A DNA stretch of 64,000 nucleotides from CAVPCZ01 sp963702445 (GCA_963702445.1 CAVPCZ010000016.1:186001-250000); one strand, 5' to 3'; numbered from the stretch's first letter, positions 17,913 through 26,885 are shown. Translations and numbers: made by a program. The notes: a model not told the origin generated them from the sequence alone.

Positions 17913-20372
17913 TCAGGTTTCCTTCACGGTCTGTCCCACACAGGTTGCGCCGGTGACGTCACCTTCCGCCGAGCGGAAGAACGACAGTGACCACGAAAGG
18001 CGGCCTCCGGGGTCGGCGTGCGTGATGGCGGGTAATTGCTGGTACGGTGATCCTTCCGCCGGCGCGGGAGCCGTGGCGAAGGCGGCCCGGATCCGGTCGC
18101 GTTCTGCAGCCGGCACAAACTCGTCATACCAGCGCCTGCCGACGATGGTTTCACGCCGCCTGCCGGTGAGCGCTTCCACATGCCGGTTGCAGAAGAGAAT
18201 CGCGCCGCCCGCATCCAGGAGTGCGGCGGCCAGGGGAATACTGTTGAGTGTTTCGCGGAACCGCTGCTCGGACGCGCGCAGCGTCTCCACAGCCAACCGG
18301 GAGTCCGTGCAGTCCGTCATGATGCCGGTGAGCCCGGTGAGGTCGCCGTGTTCAAACCGGGGACGGCTGGAGGTCCGCACGTACAGCTCGTCCCCCGGTT
18401 TCGTCATGATGCGGAACTCATACTCCCCGAGCTGGCCCGCGGTCGTCCGTTCCCAATCCGCCAGGAGTCCGGCACGGTCGTGCGGGTGAACAAACCGCGA
18501 GAAATGCTCTCCGACGATTTCTTCGGGGAGATACCCGGCGAGTTCGCGGATGCGCTGGCTGATATAGGTGAAGTAGCCGCGCGCGTCAACGGCGAAGACC
18601 ACATCATTGAGATTCTCAACGAGAACACGGTACTGCTCTTCGGAACGGCGCAGGGCGTTCTCCGCCTCCCGGCGGTCGGTAATATCCTGCACAAGACCGT
18701 CATACGAGGCCAGCGATCCATCGGGCTTGAAATGGAGGACGGGGGTATTCTTGACCCATCGCATCACGCCATCTTTCCGCGTGATACGGTGTTCGAGCGG
18801 CCCTGAGGGTTCCCCGGTAAGGACGCGGCGCACCTGATCCATGACCGCGGCGCGGTCCCGTTCATCCACCATTCTCAGCCAGAGATGGGGGTCGGACTGA
18901 TACTCCTCTTCGGAGTACCCGGTGACAACGGCACATCCCGGTCCGTGCGTGGTCTCGTTCCAATGCCCGCCGGAAAGGCGCACCGTATACATGTAGTCTG
19001 TCACCTGCGTGGTGATATGACGGTAGCGTTCTTCGCTCCGGTGCAGGCCGGAGATGGCCCGATCGCGTGCCACAACACCCGCAAGTACTTCCCCGAGCAC
19101 GGTGAGCAGGCGCAGGTCCTCCGCCGCCCATATCCGCTCCTCACGTTCGCTCATGATGCCGAACGCCCCGACGAGCGAGAGTTCCGCGGCAAGGGGGAGA
19201 ACGAGCAATGAGCGCGCCCCCTGATCCGTCCAGAAGGACTTTTCCTCACCCGCCTCCAGGGGGAGTGCACTCACCCGGTGCAGAACGACGGGTTCAGCGG
19301 AGAGGAGTCTGCCGAGAGTCCATTTCCACGTTTCCAGTGCGAGTCCCTTGTAGAGCCCGGCGTGCGGAACCGCACCCTCCGTGCACCACTCGAAGGCGTC
19401 TTCAACGACGGATGCCTCCGGACTGAACGTGAGTACAAAACAGCGGTCGGCTTCAATGAAGCGTCCGACGTCGGACAGCGTGCGCTCCACTTCCTCGCGC
19501 AGGCGTTCGGGGGCGGCATTGACCAGTCGTGCGGACGACGAGGCGATGAGATCTTCGAATGTGACGCGCCGTATCAGCGCTTCTTCGACGATGCGCTGCT
19601 CGGTCATATCTTCGATGATCATCATCCCTCCCATCACCGCTCCGGTACGGTCGCACAGCGGCGCCGTCCTCACGGTTGTCCAGAAGGGGCTTCCCTGCGT
19701 GACCGGGTGGATGGCACCATGGTAGGTTCCCCGCTCTCCCTTCAGCGCACCGGTGATCAGCCCTTCGAGTACGGGGTCAACGGCGGACGTGATCGGCCTG
19801 CCGATCAGTTGCGCCTGTTCGCCGCCGAGAATCGCCGCGCACCGGTCATTGACTTCCGTGACCTTGAGATCCGGTCCGTAGTGCAGAATGCCCATGGGCG
19901 CACTCTGGAAAAACCGTCGGTAGCGCTCTTCGCTTGCCCGCACCTCTCTGTCGAGGCGATGCTTGTAGATGGTGGTTTCGATGACGGAGCGGAGATCGCG
20001 CACATCGAAGGGTTTGAGCACGTAACCGAACGGTGCCGCCAGACGGGCACGAAGAAGGGTTGCGTCGTCGGAATATGCCGTAGCGAAAATCACCGGGAGA
20101 TCGAACTCTTCCCGCAGGCGCCTTGCAGCCTCAATGCCGTCGATCTCCCCCGCAAGACCGATATCCATGATGATGACATCCGGACGGAGGCGCCCGGCTT
20201 CCTCAAGTGCACGTTCACCCGTTGCGACGGTCAGGGGGACCGTATAGCCCAGCCCCTGCAGGCGGACCTGGATATCGCGCGCAACGATCTGCTCGTCCTC
20301 GGCAACAAGTACCCGGCATCCCGAAGTCACTTCTCCGGGAGGGGGTGGGAGTGAGGGGGATGTCTCGTTCAT
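17913..20372 (-). CDS. receiver-PAS-GAF-PAS-PAS-PAS signalling protein without an output domain
   Basis: The 819-residue protein starts with a receiver domain. The phospho-acceptor is Asp70 in VIIMD and the conserved Lys is Lys120 in GYVLKPFD. A PAS domain (about 150-280), a GAF domain (about 290-450) and three more PAS/PAC domains (about 460-580, 590-700, 705-815) follow. The PAC ends are marked by EDMTEQR, QDITDRREAE and TDCTDSR. No HisKA, HATPase, GGDEF, EAL or DNA-binding domain is present and it ends right after the last PAS. It would receive a phosphoryl group and sense ligands, passing the signal by protein contact. It heads the operon with SpoIID. Confidence 0.85.
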   Translation of the reverse strand: MNETSPSLPPPPGEVTSGCRVLVAEDEQIVARDIQVRLQGLGYTVPLTVATGERALEEAGRLRPDVIIMDIGLAGEIDGIEAARRLREEFDLPVIFATAYSDDATLLRARLAAPFGYVLKPFDVRDLRSVIETTIYKHRLDREVRASEERYRRFFQSAPMGILHYGPDLKVTEVNDRCAAILGGEQAQLIGRPITSAVDPVLEGLITGALKGERGTYHGAIHPVTQGSPFWTTVRTAPLCDRTGAVMGGMMIIEDMTEQRIVEEALIRRVTFEDLIASSSARLVNAAPERLREEVERTLSDVGRFIEADRCFVLTFSPEASVVEDAFEWCTEGAVPHAGLYKGLALETWKWTLGRLLSAEPVVLHRVSALPLEAGEEKSFWTDQGARSLLVLPLAAELSLVGAFGIMSEREERIWAAEDLRLLTVLGEVLAGVVARDRAISGLHRSEERYRHITTQVTDYMYTVRLSGGHWNETTHGPGCAVVTGYSEEEYQSDPHLWLRMVDERDRAAVMDQVRRVLTGEPSGPLEHRITRKDGVMRWVKNTPVLHFKPDGSLASYDGLVQDITDRREAENALRRSEEQYRVLVENLNDVVFAVDARGYFTYISQRIRELAGYLPEEIVGEHFSRFVHPHDRAGLLADWERTTAGQLGEYEFRIMTKPGDELYVRTSSRPRFEHGDLTGLTGIMTDCTDSRLAVETLRASEQRFRETLNSIPLAAALLDAGGAILFCNRHVEALTGRRRETIVGRRWYDEFVPAAERDRIRAAFATAPAPAEGSPYQQLPAITHADPGGRLSWSLSFFRSAEGDVTGATCVGQTVKET

Positions 20373-20459
20373 GTTCTCGTCGATATCCGATAAGGATCAC
20401 AAGTGACACTGCCGGCCGCGCTGGCCCGCAGTGGAAATCCTGATGAGGGTCCGGGAGAG

Positions 20460-21035
20460 TCAGCGATGGAACGCTGCTTCCATATTGCGCAATACCTGTG
20501 CACCGGAAAGGGAAACCGCGGAACCCGTGCCCCGATCCCCTCCCGAAGCGAGTGCGACCGATCTTGCATGATTCAGAAAAGAGGCCTTCAACGCCTCGGT
20601 TTCCTTGTTGGTCAACTGCTCGCAAATTCCTTCAATGCAGCGGCTCCATGCGCGGAACAACTTCGGCTCCGGCCGGTTCTGCAGCCAGTGCTCCAGCAGC
20701 CCGTAATCCACGCCGCCCCGGTCAAAACCAAGCCGTTCGGCACAGGCCAGGACGGCTGTTCGCCCGCTTTCGTCGATGTTGCCGTCCGCCCATGCCACTT
20801 CCAGGAAGGGGATGACCATGAGGGCCGTGACGACCTCCGGAGTGATATCGAGCTCAAGAAGCTGGTTGATCACGGCATCGTTGCGAACGCCCAGGGCCTG
20901 CGAAAGGGCCTCGCGTGATTCCCGTACCTCTTTCATATCCCTGAGTTTGCCTGCAAGGCCTGGATCATCGGAGGGGAAGAACTTCCCTTCCAGACGCTGC
21001 ATTCGCTCCTCAAAACTCCGCTCGTTTTCACCCAT
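20460..21035 (-). CDS. TerB-like helical protein, uncharacterised
   Basis: The 191-residue soluble helical protein contains VVTALMVIPFLEVAWADGNIDE followed by RTAVLACAERLGF. This matches the TerB/DUF533 pattern, in which acidic residues in a helical bundle bind metal in tellurite-resistance TerB. Its cellular role is unknown. I chose the ATG at 21035 because it starts a normal coiled N-terminus (MGENERSFEERMQRLEGKFF) and follows the promoter at 21076-21104. The long upstream open stretch to 21302 crosses that promoter and the small gene on the other strand. Confidence 0.65.
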   Translation of the reverse strand: MGENERSFEERMQRLEGKFFPSDDPGLAGKLRDMKEVRESREALSQALGVRNDAVINQLLELDITPEVVTALMVIPFLEVAWADGNIDESGRTAVLACAERLGFDRGGVDYGLLEHWLQNRPEPKLFRAWSRCIEGICEQLTNKETEALKASFLNHARSVALASGGDRGTGSAVSLSGAQVLRNMEAAFHR

Positions 21036-21075
21036 TCTGACCCCTGCAACAATACATGGCTGAGACTCAAAATGA

Positions 21076-21104
21076 AATATACACACCCCCACGCCGCTTT
21101 GCAA
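21076..21104 (-). promoter_or_regulatory. sigma70-like promoter of the TerB-like gene
   Basis: On the minus strand TTGCAA (21104-21099), 17 bp, then TATATT (21081-21076). The gene start lies about 40 bp further on. Same 17-bp geometry as the other promoters here. Confidence 0.6.
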
Positions 21105-21243
21105 CTCCGTTGGCGAAAGTTGCACATATGTCCGTAGATCGTGCGTCTTCACCGGGGAAAGATGCGATTCGAGCGTTCTTTGCACAGAAGTGATTGGTAT
21201 CAGATTTGCACTGGAATATGCAATATTCCCCGAGGAGCGACAG

Positions 21244-21453
21244 ATGGCAACGTGGAACGGCGTGGCAGATTGTCCAAAATGCGGCAGCAAGGGAACGCTC
21301 ATGGTATCCGGTCAGCCCAGCACACTGGAAATCGACGGTTGCTGGGTCTGCGGATACGGCAGTGAAACCGTCGACCGCCAGACTTCCTTCATCCCGCTGA
21401 AGCATCTGCGTGTGGCCCGATCAAACCGTCCCGGAACGACGTTGAATGCCTGA
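21244..21453 (+). CDS. 69-residue zinc-ribbon protein
   Basis: The small protein MATWNGVADCPKCGSKG... carries two CxxC pairs, Cys10/Cys13 and Cys33/Cys36 (CWVCG), spaced like a single zinc ribbon. It has a basic C-terminal tail and no signal or membrane segment. The ATG at 21244 has a strong site (GAGGAGCGACAG) before it, which is why I prefer it to the longer open frame from 21190. No target can be inferred. It lies between the divergent TerB-like gene and the patatin gene. Confidence 0.65.
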   Translation: MATWNGVADCPKCGSKGTLMVSGQPSTLEIDGCWVCGYGSETVDRQTSFIPLKHLRVARSNRPGTTLNA

Positions 21454-21510
21454 TGGCAGTCAGCCGGCGGGTTTCTGCCGAGCGTGTCTCTCCGGAGCGC
21501 GGGGCGCAGG

Positions 21511-21539
21511 TTGAAAGGCACACGCCGATTTGCTACATT
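21511..21539 (+). promoter_or_regulatory. promoter of the patatin gene, predicted leaderless
   Basis: TTGAAA (21511-21516), 17 bp, TACATT (21534-21539), then only seven bases before the ATG at 21547. Transcription would start at or next to the start codon, so the mRNA would have no leader. There is no Shine-Dalgarno-like sequence, which fits. Confidence 0.55.
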
Positions 21540-21546
21540 GAACGCC

Positions 21547-23706
21547 ATGCGTCTCACTCCCGTTGTTGTCGTTCTCCTGTTCACCGCCGTTCCCCTTCTT
21601 GCAGAGCTCCCTCCCCGTGTCGGGCTTGCGCTCAGCGGCGGAGGAGCCAAGGGGCTCGCCCACGTCGGTGTGCTGAAGGTCCTGGAAGAAGCAGGTGTTC
21701 GTGTTGATGTTGTTACCGGGACAAGCATGGGCAGTGTGGTCGGCGGACTCTATGCCCTGGGATACTCCGCTGCGCAGATAGAGTCCATTGTCGTGAGAAC
21801 GGACTGGGACCGTCTGCTTCTGGATCCTTCCGAGCGCTACCACCTGAACATGGAGCAGAAGCCGTTTGACAGCCGCTACGCGGTGACCCTGGGCCTGGAC
21901 AGCGAAGGCGTGCACCTGCCACGGGGCGTCATCGCCGGGCAGAACGTCGGTGTGCTGCTTTCCGAACTGACCTTTTCCGCACATGATATCACGGATTTCG
22001 ATTCCCTTCCCCGCCCGTTCGCCTGCATCGCCACGGATATTTCCACGGGTCATCCCGTGGTGCTGAAGAAGGGGGATCTCGGGCTGGCCATGCGGGCAAG
22101 CATGTCCATCCCGACGGTATTCGCGCCGGTGGAGATTGACGGAGCCCTGCTGGTGGACGGCGGTCTCGTGCGCAATTTCCCTGTCGAGGATGTTCGCGCA
22201 TTGGGTGCGGACATCGTCATAGGGGTGGACATCGGGGCGCCCACGCTGAAGAAGGAGCAGATCAGGGATTTTGTCCAGGTCATGATGCAGGCGACACAAT
22301 TTGCGGACGCTGCGGCTCTGGCAAAGCAACGGGCGCTCTGCGACGTATTGATCCTGCCGGACATTGAAGGGTTGTCTCTGCTCGGCTTCGATGATCCCGC
22401 GGGGATCATCAAACGGGGCGAAGATGCGGCCCGTGCGATGCTGCCGTCGCTGACTGCCGTCGCGGTGCAGCAGGGACGCGGCGGCGAAGAGCGCCTCCGC
22501 GCGCACCGGCGTGACTCCGTGATGATTCACCGGATCCGGCTGGAGGGATCCGTGCAGGCAAAAGGCGTTCTTGCCGGCCTGGACCTCCGCCTCCCGCGCC
22601 GTGTGAACGCCGCGGATCTGGCAGATGCAATGGCAAAGCTGTACAGTTCGCGCCGCCTCACGCGCGCCGAGTACCGCATGCACGCGGAAGGTCCCGACAC
22701 CGTCCTGGCACTCCGCGTTGTGGCAAAACGTGATGCCGATGCACGCCTGGGTGTGCGGTACGACAGCTACACACAGGCTGCCCTCCTCGTGAACGCCACA
22801 CTCTGGCAGGCGGGAGGAGTTGAAGGCTTTGCCTCCGCCGACCTGCGGCTCGGACGCTACAACATGCTGGATGCGCTTTACGCTGTGCCGCTGGGCTTGG
22901 TGCCCGGCCTCGATTTCCAGGCGCAGTTTACGGCCCAGGAGTTTCCTCTTCCCGTTACGGAAGATGGACTGCTCCTCGTGTCCATCCGGGGACGATCTTT
23001 CCTTCTCTCCGGGATGATAGGAAGTCTCTTTGAGCGGCACTTTGCAGCGAGCGTCGGGGTGCGCGGCGAATATGCCGAACTGCTCCCTGAGGTGTCTCCG
23101 GTCCAGTTCAAAGAAATCACGCGTCTGGTGACCGCCTCCGGTGAAGTACGTGTCGACACCTACGACCGGACGGTCTATCCGCGTGAAGGGATATCCATCG
23201 CAGGGCATCTTGACGTCGGGGCCTATGGCGGAACACATGAAGGCGATTTTCTCCGGGGCGATCTGACCGTGCACGGAGTGATTCCTCTGCGCGGGAGGTT
23301 CAGCCTCCTTGCGGAAGGATTTCTGGGAGGGACACCTTCTGCATCACTCCCCGCCCACTACATCTTTCACCTCGGAGGTGTGAATGTGGCCCCGGTCCAT
23401 CCATACGCCGGGAGTTCACAGATGACTCTCCTCGGTTATCAGGAGATGGAGTTCCTCGGCAAACAGGCGCAGGCTGCCTGCCTGGGACTGCGTGCCGAAC
23501 TCCTGGATGGACTCTTCCTGACTGCCAGCCTGAGTGCGGGGAACGTCTTTGCGACCGATCCACTGCAGTTTGCAGGCAGATATTACCATTCCGGGTACGG
23601 GCTGACCGGCGCCTACCTCACCCCCATCGGTCCGCTCGAGATTACGCTCATGAAAGCTCCCGAACGGAAGGCCATCACCTACCTCCGCATGGGATTCACC
23701 TTCTGA
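21547..23706 (+). CDS. patatin-like phospholipase with C-terminal outer-membrane barrel
   Basis: After a signal peptide (RLTPVVVVLLFTAVPLLA), a patatin lipase domain shows the oxyanion loop SGGGAKG, the nucleophile Ser60 in GTSMG and the dyad Asp204 in DGG. A POTRA-like segment follows (IHRIRLEGSVQAKGVL, about 325-400). A barrel of about 300 residues ends in YLRMGFTF, with the terminal Phe usual for BAM substrates. This is the layout of type Vd (PlpD/FplA-like) proteins, which present a phospholipase at the cell surface. Length (719 residues) fits. The reading frame is clean. See the leaderless promoter just upstream. Confidence 0.85.
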   Translation: MRLTPVVVVLLFTAVPLLAELPPRVGLALSGGGAKGLAHVGVLKVLEEAGVRVDVVTGTSMGSVVGGLYALGYSAAQIESIVVRTDWDRLLLDPSERYHLNMEQKPFDSRYAVTLGLDSEGVHLPRGVIAGQNVGVLLSELTFSAHDITDFDSLPRPFACIATDISTGHPVVLKKGDLGLAMRASMSIPTVFAPVEIDGALLVDGGLVRNFPVEDVRALGADIVIGVDIGAPTLKKEQIRDFVQVMMQATQFADAAALAKQRALCDVLILPDIEGLSLLGFDDPAGIIKRGEDAARAMLPSLTAVAVQQGRGGEERLRAHRRDSVMIHRIRLEGSVQAKGVLAGLDLRLPRRVNAADLADAMAKLYSSRRLTRAEYRMHAEGPDTVLALRVVAKRDADARLGVRYDSYTQAALLVNATLWQAGGVEGFASADLRLGRYNMLDALYAVPLGLVPGLDFQAQFTAQEFPLPVTEDGLLLVSIRGRSFLLSGMIGSLFERHFAASVGVRGEYAELLPEVSPVQFKEITRLVTASGEVRVDTYDRTVYPREGISIAGHLDVGAYGGTHEGDFLRGDLTVHGVIPLRGRFSLLAEGFLGGTPSASLPAHYIFHLGGVNVAPVHPYAGSSQMTLLGYQEMEFLGKQAQAACLGLRAELLDGLFLTASLSAGNVFATDPLQFAGRYYHSGYGLTGAYLTPIGPLEITLMKAPERKAITYLRMGFTF

Positions 23707-23774
23707 ATCCGGAATAATCGCGGAACCAATGCCGCCGCCTTGCCGTTGGATACTATAGACAACGGAAGACACCC

Positions 23775-24614
23775 ATGAAGCATGCACGGTTTTCTCAGGC
23801 TCTGCTGGAGCGGCGGGACGACCACGCCTTGGGATTTCAGGTAAGAGAAGGCACCCGGGAATTCGTGGACAATCTCCTGGCGCTCCTCTTTCCCCATTTC
23901 TGCAGGGAACGGTTTACGAGCGCTGAAGAACTCGGTTCCCGTCTCGTGCTTCTTGAACGTGACCTGAAGCGACTCATCGGCCCTTTCCTCCAGGAAAGCA
24001 CGACAACCCCGGTCGAGGTCACCGAGCGCTTCATGTCCGCTCTCCCCCGCATTCACGATCAGCTCTGGCTGGACGCCGATGCGATTCACCGCGGCGATCC
24101 TGCGGCGGAAAGCATCGACGAGGTCATTCTTGCGTATCCGGGGTTCACCGCCATAGCGATTTATCGCCTGGCGCATGATTTCTATCTTCAGCACCTTCCC
24201 ATTTTTCCCCGGCTGCTTACCGAGTACGGGCATCAGCTCACAGGCATTGATATCCATCCGGGTGCGGACATCGGCGAGGGGTTCGCGATCGATCACGGTA
24301 CGGGCATTGTCATCGGGGAATCCACGGTGATCGGGAAGAATGTCAAGCTCTATCAGGGAGTTACGCTGGGCGCGTTGAGTGTGGACAAGAAGATGGCGAA
24401 ATCCAAGCGCCATCCGACCATTGAAAGCGACGTCGTCATCTACGCCCAGGCCGTTATTCTCGGCGGAGACACGCTTGTGGGCCATCATAGCATCATCGGC
24501 GGGAACGTCTGGCTCACGGAGAGCGTCCCCCCCTATTCCGTCGTCTACCAGGATCACACCATGAAGGTGCAGTCGCAGCACGACCCGAAGAACGTAATCA
24601 ACTTTGTCATCTAG
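23775..24614 (+). CDS. cysE: serine O-acetyltransferase
   Basis: The enzyme acetylates L-serine with acetyl-CoA, the first step to cysteine. The 279-residue chain has the helical N-terminal domain, then the left-handed hexapeptide repeats GIDIHPGADIGEGFAIDHGTG, VIGESTVIGKNVKLYQGVTLGA and HPTIESDVVIYAQAVILGG. The active His is in DHGTG. The length and the N-terminal part are of the EpsC/plant-like type rather than short CysE. cysK begins 17 bp later, so the two form a cysteine operon. Confidence 0.9.
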   Translation: MKHARFSQALLERRDDHALGFQVREGTREFVDNLLALLFPHFCRERFTSAEELGSRLVLLERDLKRLIGPFLQESTTTPVEVTERFMSALPRIHDQLWLDADAIHRGDPAAESIDEVILAYPGFTAIAIYRLAHDFYLQHLPIFPRLLTEYGHQLTGIDIHPGADIGEGFAIDHGTGIVIGESTVIGKNVKLYQGVTLGALSVDKKMAKSKRHPTIESDVVIYAQAVILGGDTLVGHHSIIGGNVWLTESVPPYSVVYQDHTMKVQSQHDPKNVINFVI

Positions 24615-24631
24615 CAGCGCGAAAGGCTTCC

Positions 24632-25540
24632 ATGAAATCCAACTCTATCCTCGAAACCATCGGCGGCACTCCTCACGTGCGGATCAACCGGCTGTTCGGC
24701 GACCGCGAAGTCTGGATGAAACTCGAGCGCACGAACCCCGGCGGGAGCATCAAAGACCGTATTGCGCTTGCCATGATAACGGACGCCGAACGGCGCGGGC
24801 TGCTCACCAGGGAGACGGTGATCGTCGAACCGACATCGGGGAACACCGGCATCGGACTGGCCATGGTCGCCGCGGTCAAAGGATATCGCGTGATTCTTGT
24901 CATGCCTGAGTCCATGTCGATCGAGCGGAGGCGGTTGATGGTGGCCTACGGCGCACAGCTGGAGCTGACCCCGCGCGAGAAGGGCACAAAGGGGGCGATC
25001 GAGCGCGCGAAGGAACTTGCCGCTTCGACACCGCATTCGTGGATGCCCCAGCAGTTTGAAAATGAGGCGAACATCGCCATTCACCGGACGGTGACCGCGC
25101 AGGAAATCCTCAAGGATTTCCCCGAAGGGCTCGACATGATGATTACGGGCGTCGGCACCGGCGGGCACATCACCGGATGTGCGGAGGTGCTGAAGAAGGC
25201 CTGGCCCTCGCTGAAGGTCTATGCGGTGGAACCGGCGCTTTCTCCGGTCATCAGCGGAGGACAGCCCGCCCCGCATCCGATTCAGGGTATCGGTGCGGGG
25301 TTCATCCCCAAGAACCTCCACAAGGAGTTGCTCGACGGTGTCATCCAGGTCACCAAAGAAGAGGCTTTCGAGCACGCACAGCGGTGCGCGCGCGAGGAAG
25401 GGATTCTGGTGGGAATATCCTCCGGCGCATCACTCGCGGCGGTCTCCAAAAAGATACCCGAGCTGAGTCCGAAAGGGCGAATCCTGACCTTCTGCTATGA
25501 CACGGGAGAGCGTTATCTTTCGGTTGAAGGGCTATTCTAG
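24632..25540 (+). CDS. cysK: cysteine synthase (O-acetylserine sulfhydrylase)
   Basis: CysK makes cysteine from O-acetylserine and sulfide using PLP. The Schiff-base Lys is Lys41 in NPGGSIKDR. PLP-phosphate and substrate loops are EPTSGNTGIGLA and GVGTGGHITG, and the C-terminal GISSGAS is present. The 302-residue length is standard. The PLP loop and CysE linkage favour the CysK type over cystathionine beta-synthase. The stop TAG at 25538 lies in a 12-bp direct repeat shared with the end of the convergent gene. Confidence 0.9.
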   Translation: MKSNSILETIGGTPHVRINRLFGDREVWMKLERTNPGGSIKDRIALAMITDAERRGLLTRETVIVEPTSGNTGIGLAMVAAVKGYRVILVMPESMSIERRRLMVAYGAQLELTPREKGTKGAIERAKELAASTPHSWMPQQFENEANIAIHRTVTAQEILKDFPEGLDMMITGVGTGGHITGCAEVLKKAWPSLKVYAVEPALSPVISGGQPAPHPIQGIGAGFIPKNLHKELLDGVIQVTKEEAFEHAQRCAREEGILVGISSGASLAAVSKKIPELSPKGRILTFCYDTGERYLSVEGLF

Positions 25541-25567
25541 AAGAGATGCACTGCTTAGAAGAGATGC
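25538..25567. repeat. 12-bp direct repeat holding two convergent stop codons
   Basis: TAGAAGAGATGC occurs at 25538-25549 and 25556-25567. The first copy supplies the cysK stop and the second overlaps the stop of the convergent barrel gene. This suggests a short tandem duplication of a gene end. Confidence 0.6.
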
Positions 25568-26841
25568 GCGGCAACGCGGACACCGAGGGTAAAGCTTGTT
25601 GCCCCGAGGATCTCCTGTTCGGCCAGGGCATGGCGGGACGTCGCATAGAGTATGCACGAGAAGGCGCTTGATTCCGCTGGAAGATACCCGATGCCGAATT
25701 CCAGGAAAAGCGTAGCGGCGGTGGCCCGATAATTCGAGGTGTTGACGTACGGAAGGCTGAATGCACCTGCGTCCACCTGCTCCTGTTCGGCTCGCACGAT
25801 GCCAAGTCCGAGTGATCCGAACGGTCGGACACCGGCGTCCGAGGTGAGACTGAACGTCGCAGTGCCCTCAACGCGGTACTGGCGTGTCGTGAGTTCCACG
25901 CTGTATTGCCGTGCCTGTGGCAGGCCGTTGTTCTCACCGATGAGCGTCCGGGTGAAACGGTCACTCCCTCCCGCAACAACAATGCCCAGACCAACCTGCT
26001 GCGAAATCCAGAATGTCGCGCCTGCCTCCGCAACATAACCGGGGTCACCCCTCTCCGTACGGGCTTTCGAAAAAGGACCGGCGATCGCCGGTGGTTCGGT
26101 TCCTTCCAACCGGAGGTCCGACGGCCCATCAAAGACGCCGGGCGATGTGGCGAGGCCGCCACCCAGTGTGAAGGTCCATTTTTTCCTGACTCCCCCGCCG
26201 GACATCGGGTGCTGCACTGCCTGTTCCCCCGGGACAAGAAGTCCGCCAATGCGGCTGGATACCTCTTCGATTTGCTCCCGCTGTGCTTCGAAGGCAGGGG
26301 TGGTTTTGTCCTCGGCCGAGAGCGTGCCGAGAATCGTTGCAGCGGTGCCATAGTCTTTTTCGCTGTATGCCTGCTCGGCATCAACAACGAGCCCCTGCAG
26401 TCGTTCCTTCTCGATGTTGATGTGCTTGGCACGGAAGAACGAGGCGAGGAGATAGACCGACATTTGTTTGCGAGGGTCGGCGACGTACGCGGGAGAGGAT
26501 GCCCTGTCGAAGAGTTCCCGGGCCGGCATGCCGACATCCTTGGGATCATACCGGTCCACACGTGATGCCGAGGCGGCTATGCGGGAGAGCAACACGGTCG
26601 TGTCGCTGGCGGCAACTTCGTCCAGTGCCCGGAACCAGTTGATGTACCAGTTCCGCCGCCGGAATGCCGCACGTGTTGTGCTGTCAAGGAGGGCTGTATG
26701 CATCACAGCCCGGGCGGATGCATATTCCTCAATGATGAGAAGCGAATCCAACCGTGGTTCGGTTCCGTCCGGACGGTACTGGCCGGCGAGGCCGCAGAAG
26801 GAGGAAAGGAGCATCAAAGCGGCCGGAAGGAGCAGTCTCAC
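25555..26841 (-). CDS. outer-membrane beta-barrel protein with helical N-terminal domain, unknown
   Basis: A signal peptide (LLLPAALMLLSSFCGLAG) is followed by about 190 residues of helical, TPR-like character (RLQGLVVDAEQAYSEKDYGTAATILGTL), a proline/glycine-rich joint near residue 210, then a C-terminal half of alternating strands (WTFTLGGGLATSPG, TLFLEFGIGYLP) ending in FTLGVRVAAHLF with a terminal Phe. I recognise no family. The design suggests a periplasmic protein-binding domain tethered to a small barrel. It has its own promoter overlapping the 3' end region of the neighbour. Confidence 0.65.
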   Translation of the reverse strand: MRLLLPAALMLLSSFCGLAGQYRPDGTEPRLDSLLIIEEYASARAVMHTALLDSTTRAAFRRRNWYINWFRALDEVAASDTTVLLSRIAASASRVDRYDPKDVGMPARELFDRASSPAYVADPRKQMSVYLLASFFRAKHINIEKERLQGLVVDAEQAYSEKDYGTAATILGTLSAEDKTTPAFEAQREQIEEVSSRIGGLLVPGEQAVQHPMSGGGVRKKWTFTLGGGLATSPGVFDGPSDLRLEGTEPPAIAGPFSKARTERGDPGYVAEAGATFWISQQVGLGIVVAGGSDRFTRTLIGENNGLPQARQYSVELTTRQYRVEGTATFSLTSDAGVRPFGSLGLGIVRAEQEQVDAGAFSLPYVNTSNYRATAATLFLEFGIGYLPAESSAFSCILYATSRHALAEQEILGATSFTLGVRVAAHLF

Positions 26842-26885
26842 GAAGTCGATTCACTTTGCTGAAAGAAGAGGTGGAAGACAATATC

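Noticed and set aside
19278..20354. 358-codon plus-strand frame
   Set aside because: Lies opposite the clean REC/PAS/GAF gene and has no coding character of its own.
21460..23274. 604-codon open frame on the minus strand opposite the patatin gene
   Set aside because: It is a shadow of the high-GC patatin gene, with no family motifs and His/Arg-rich composition.
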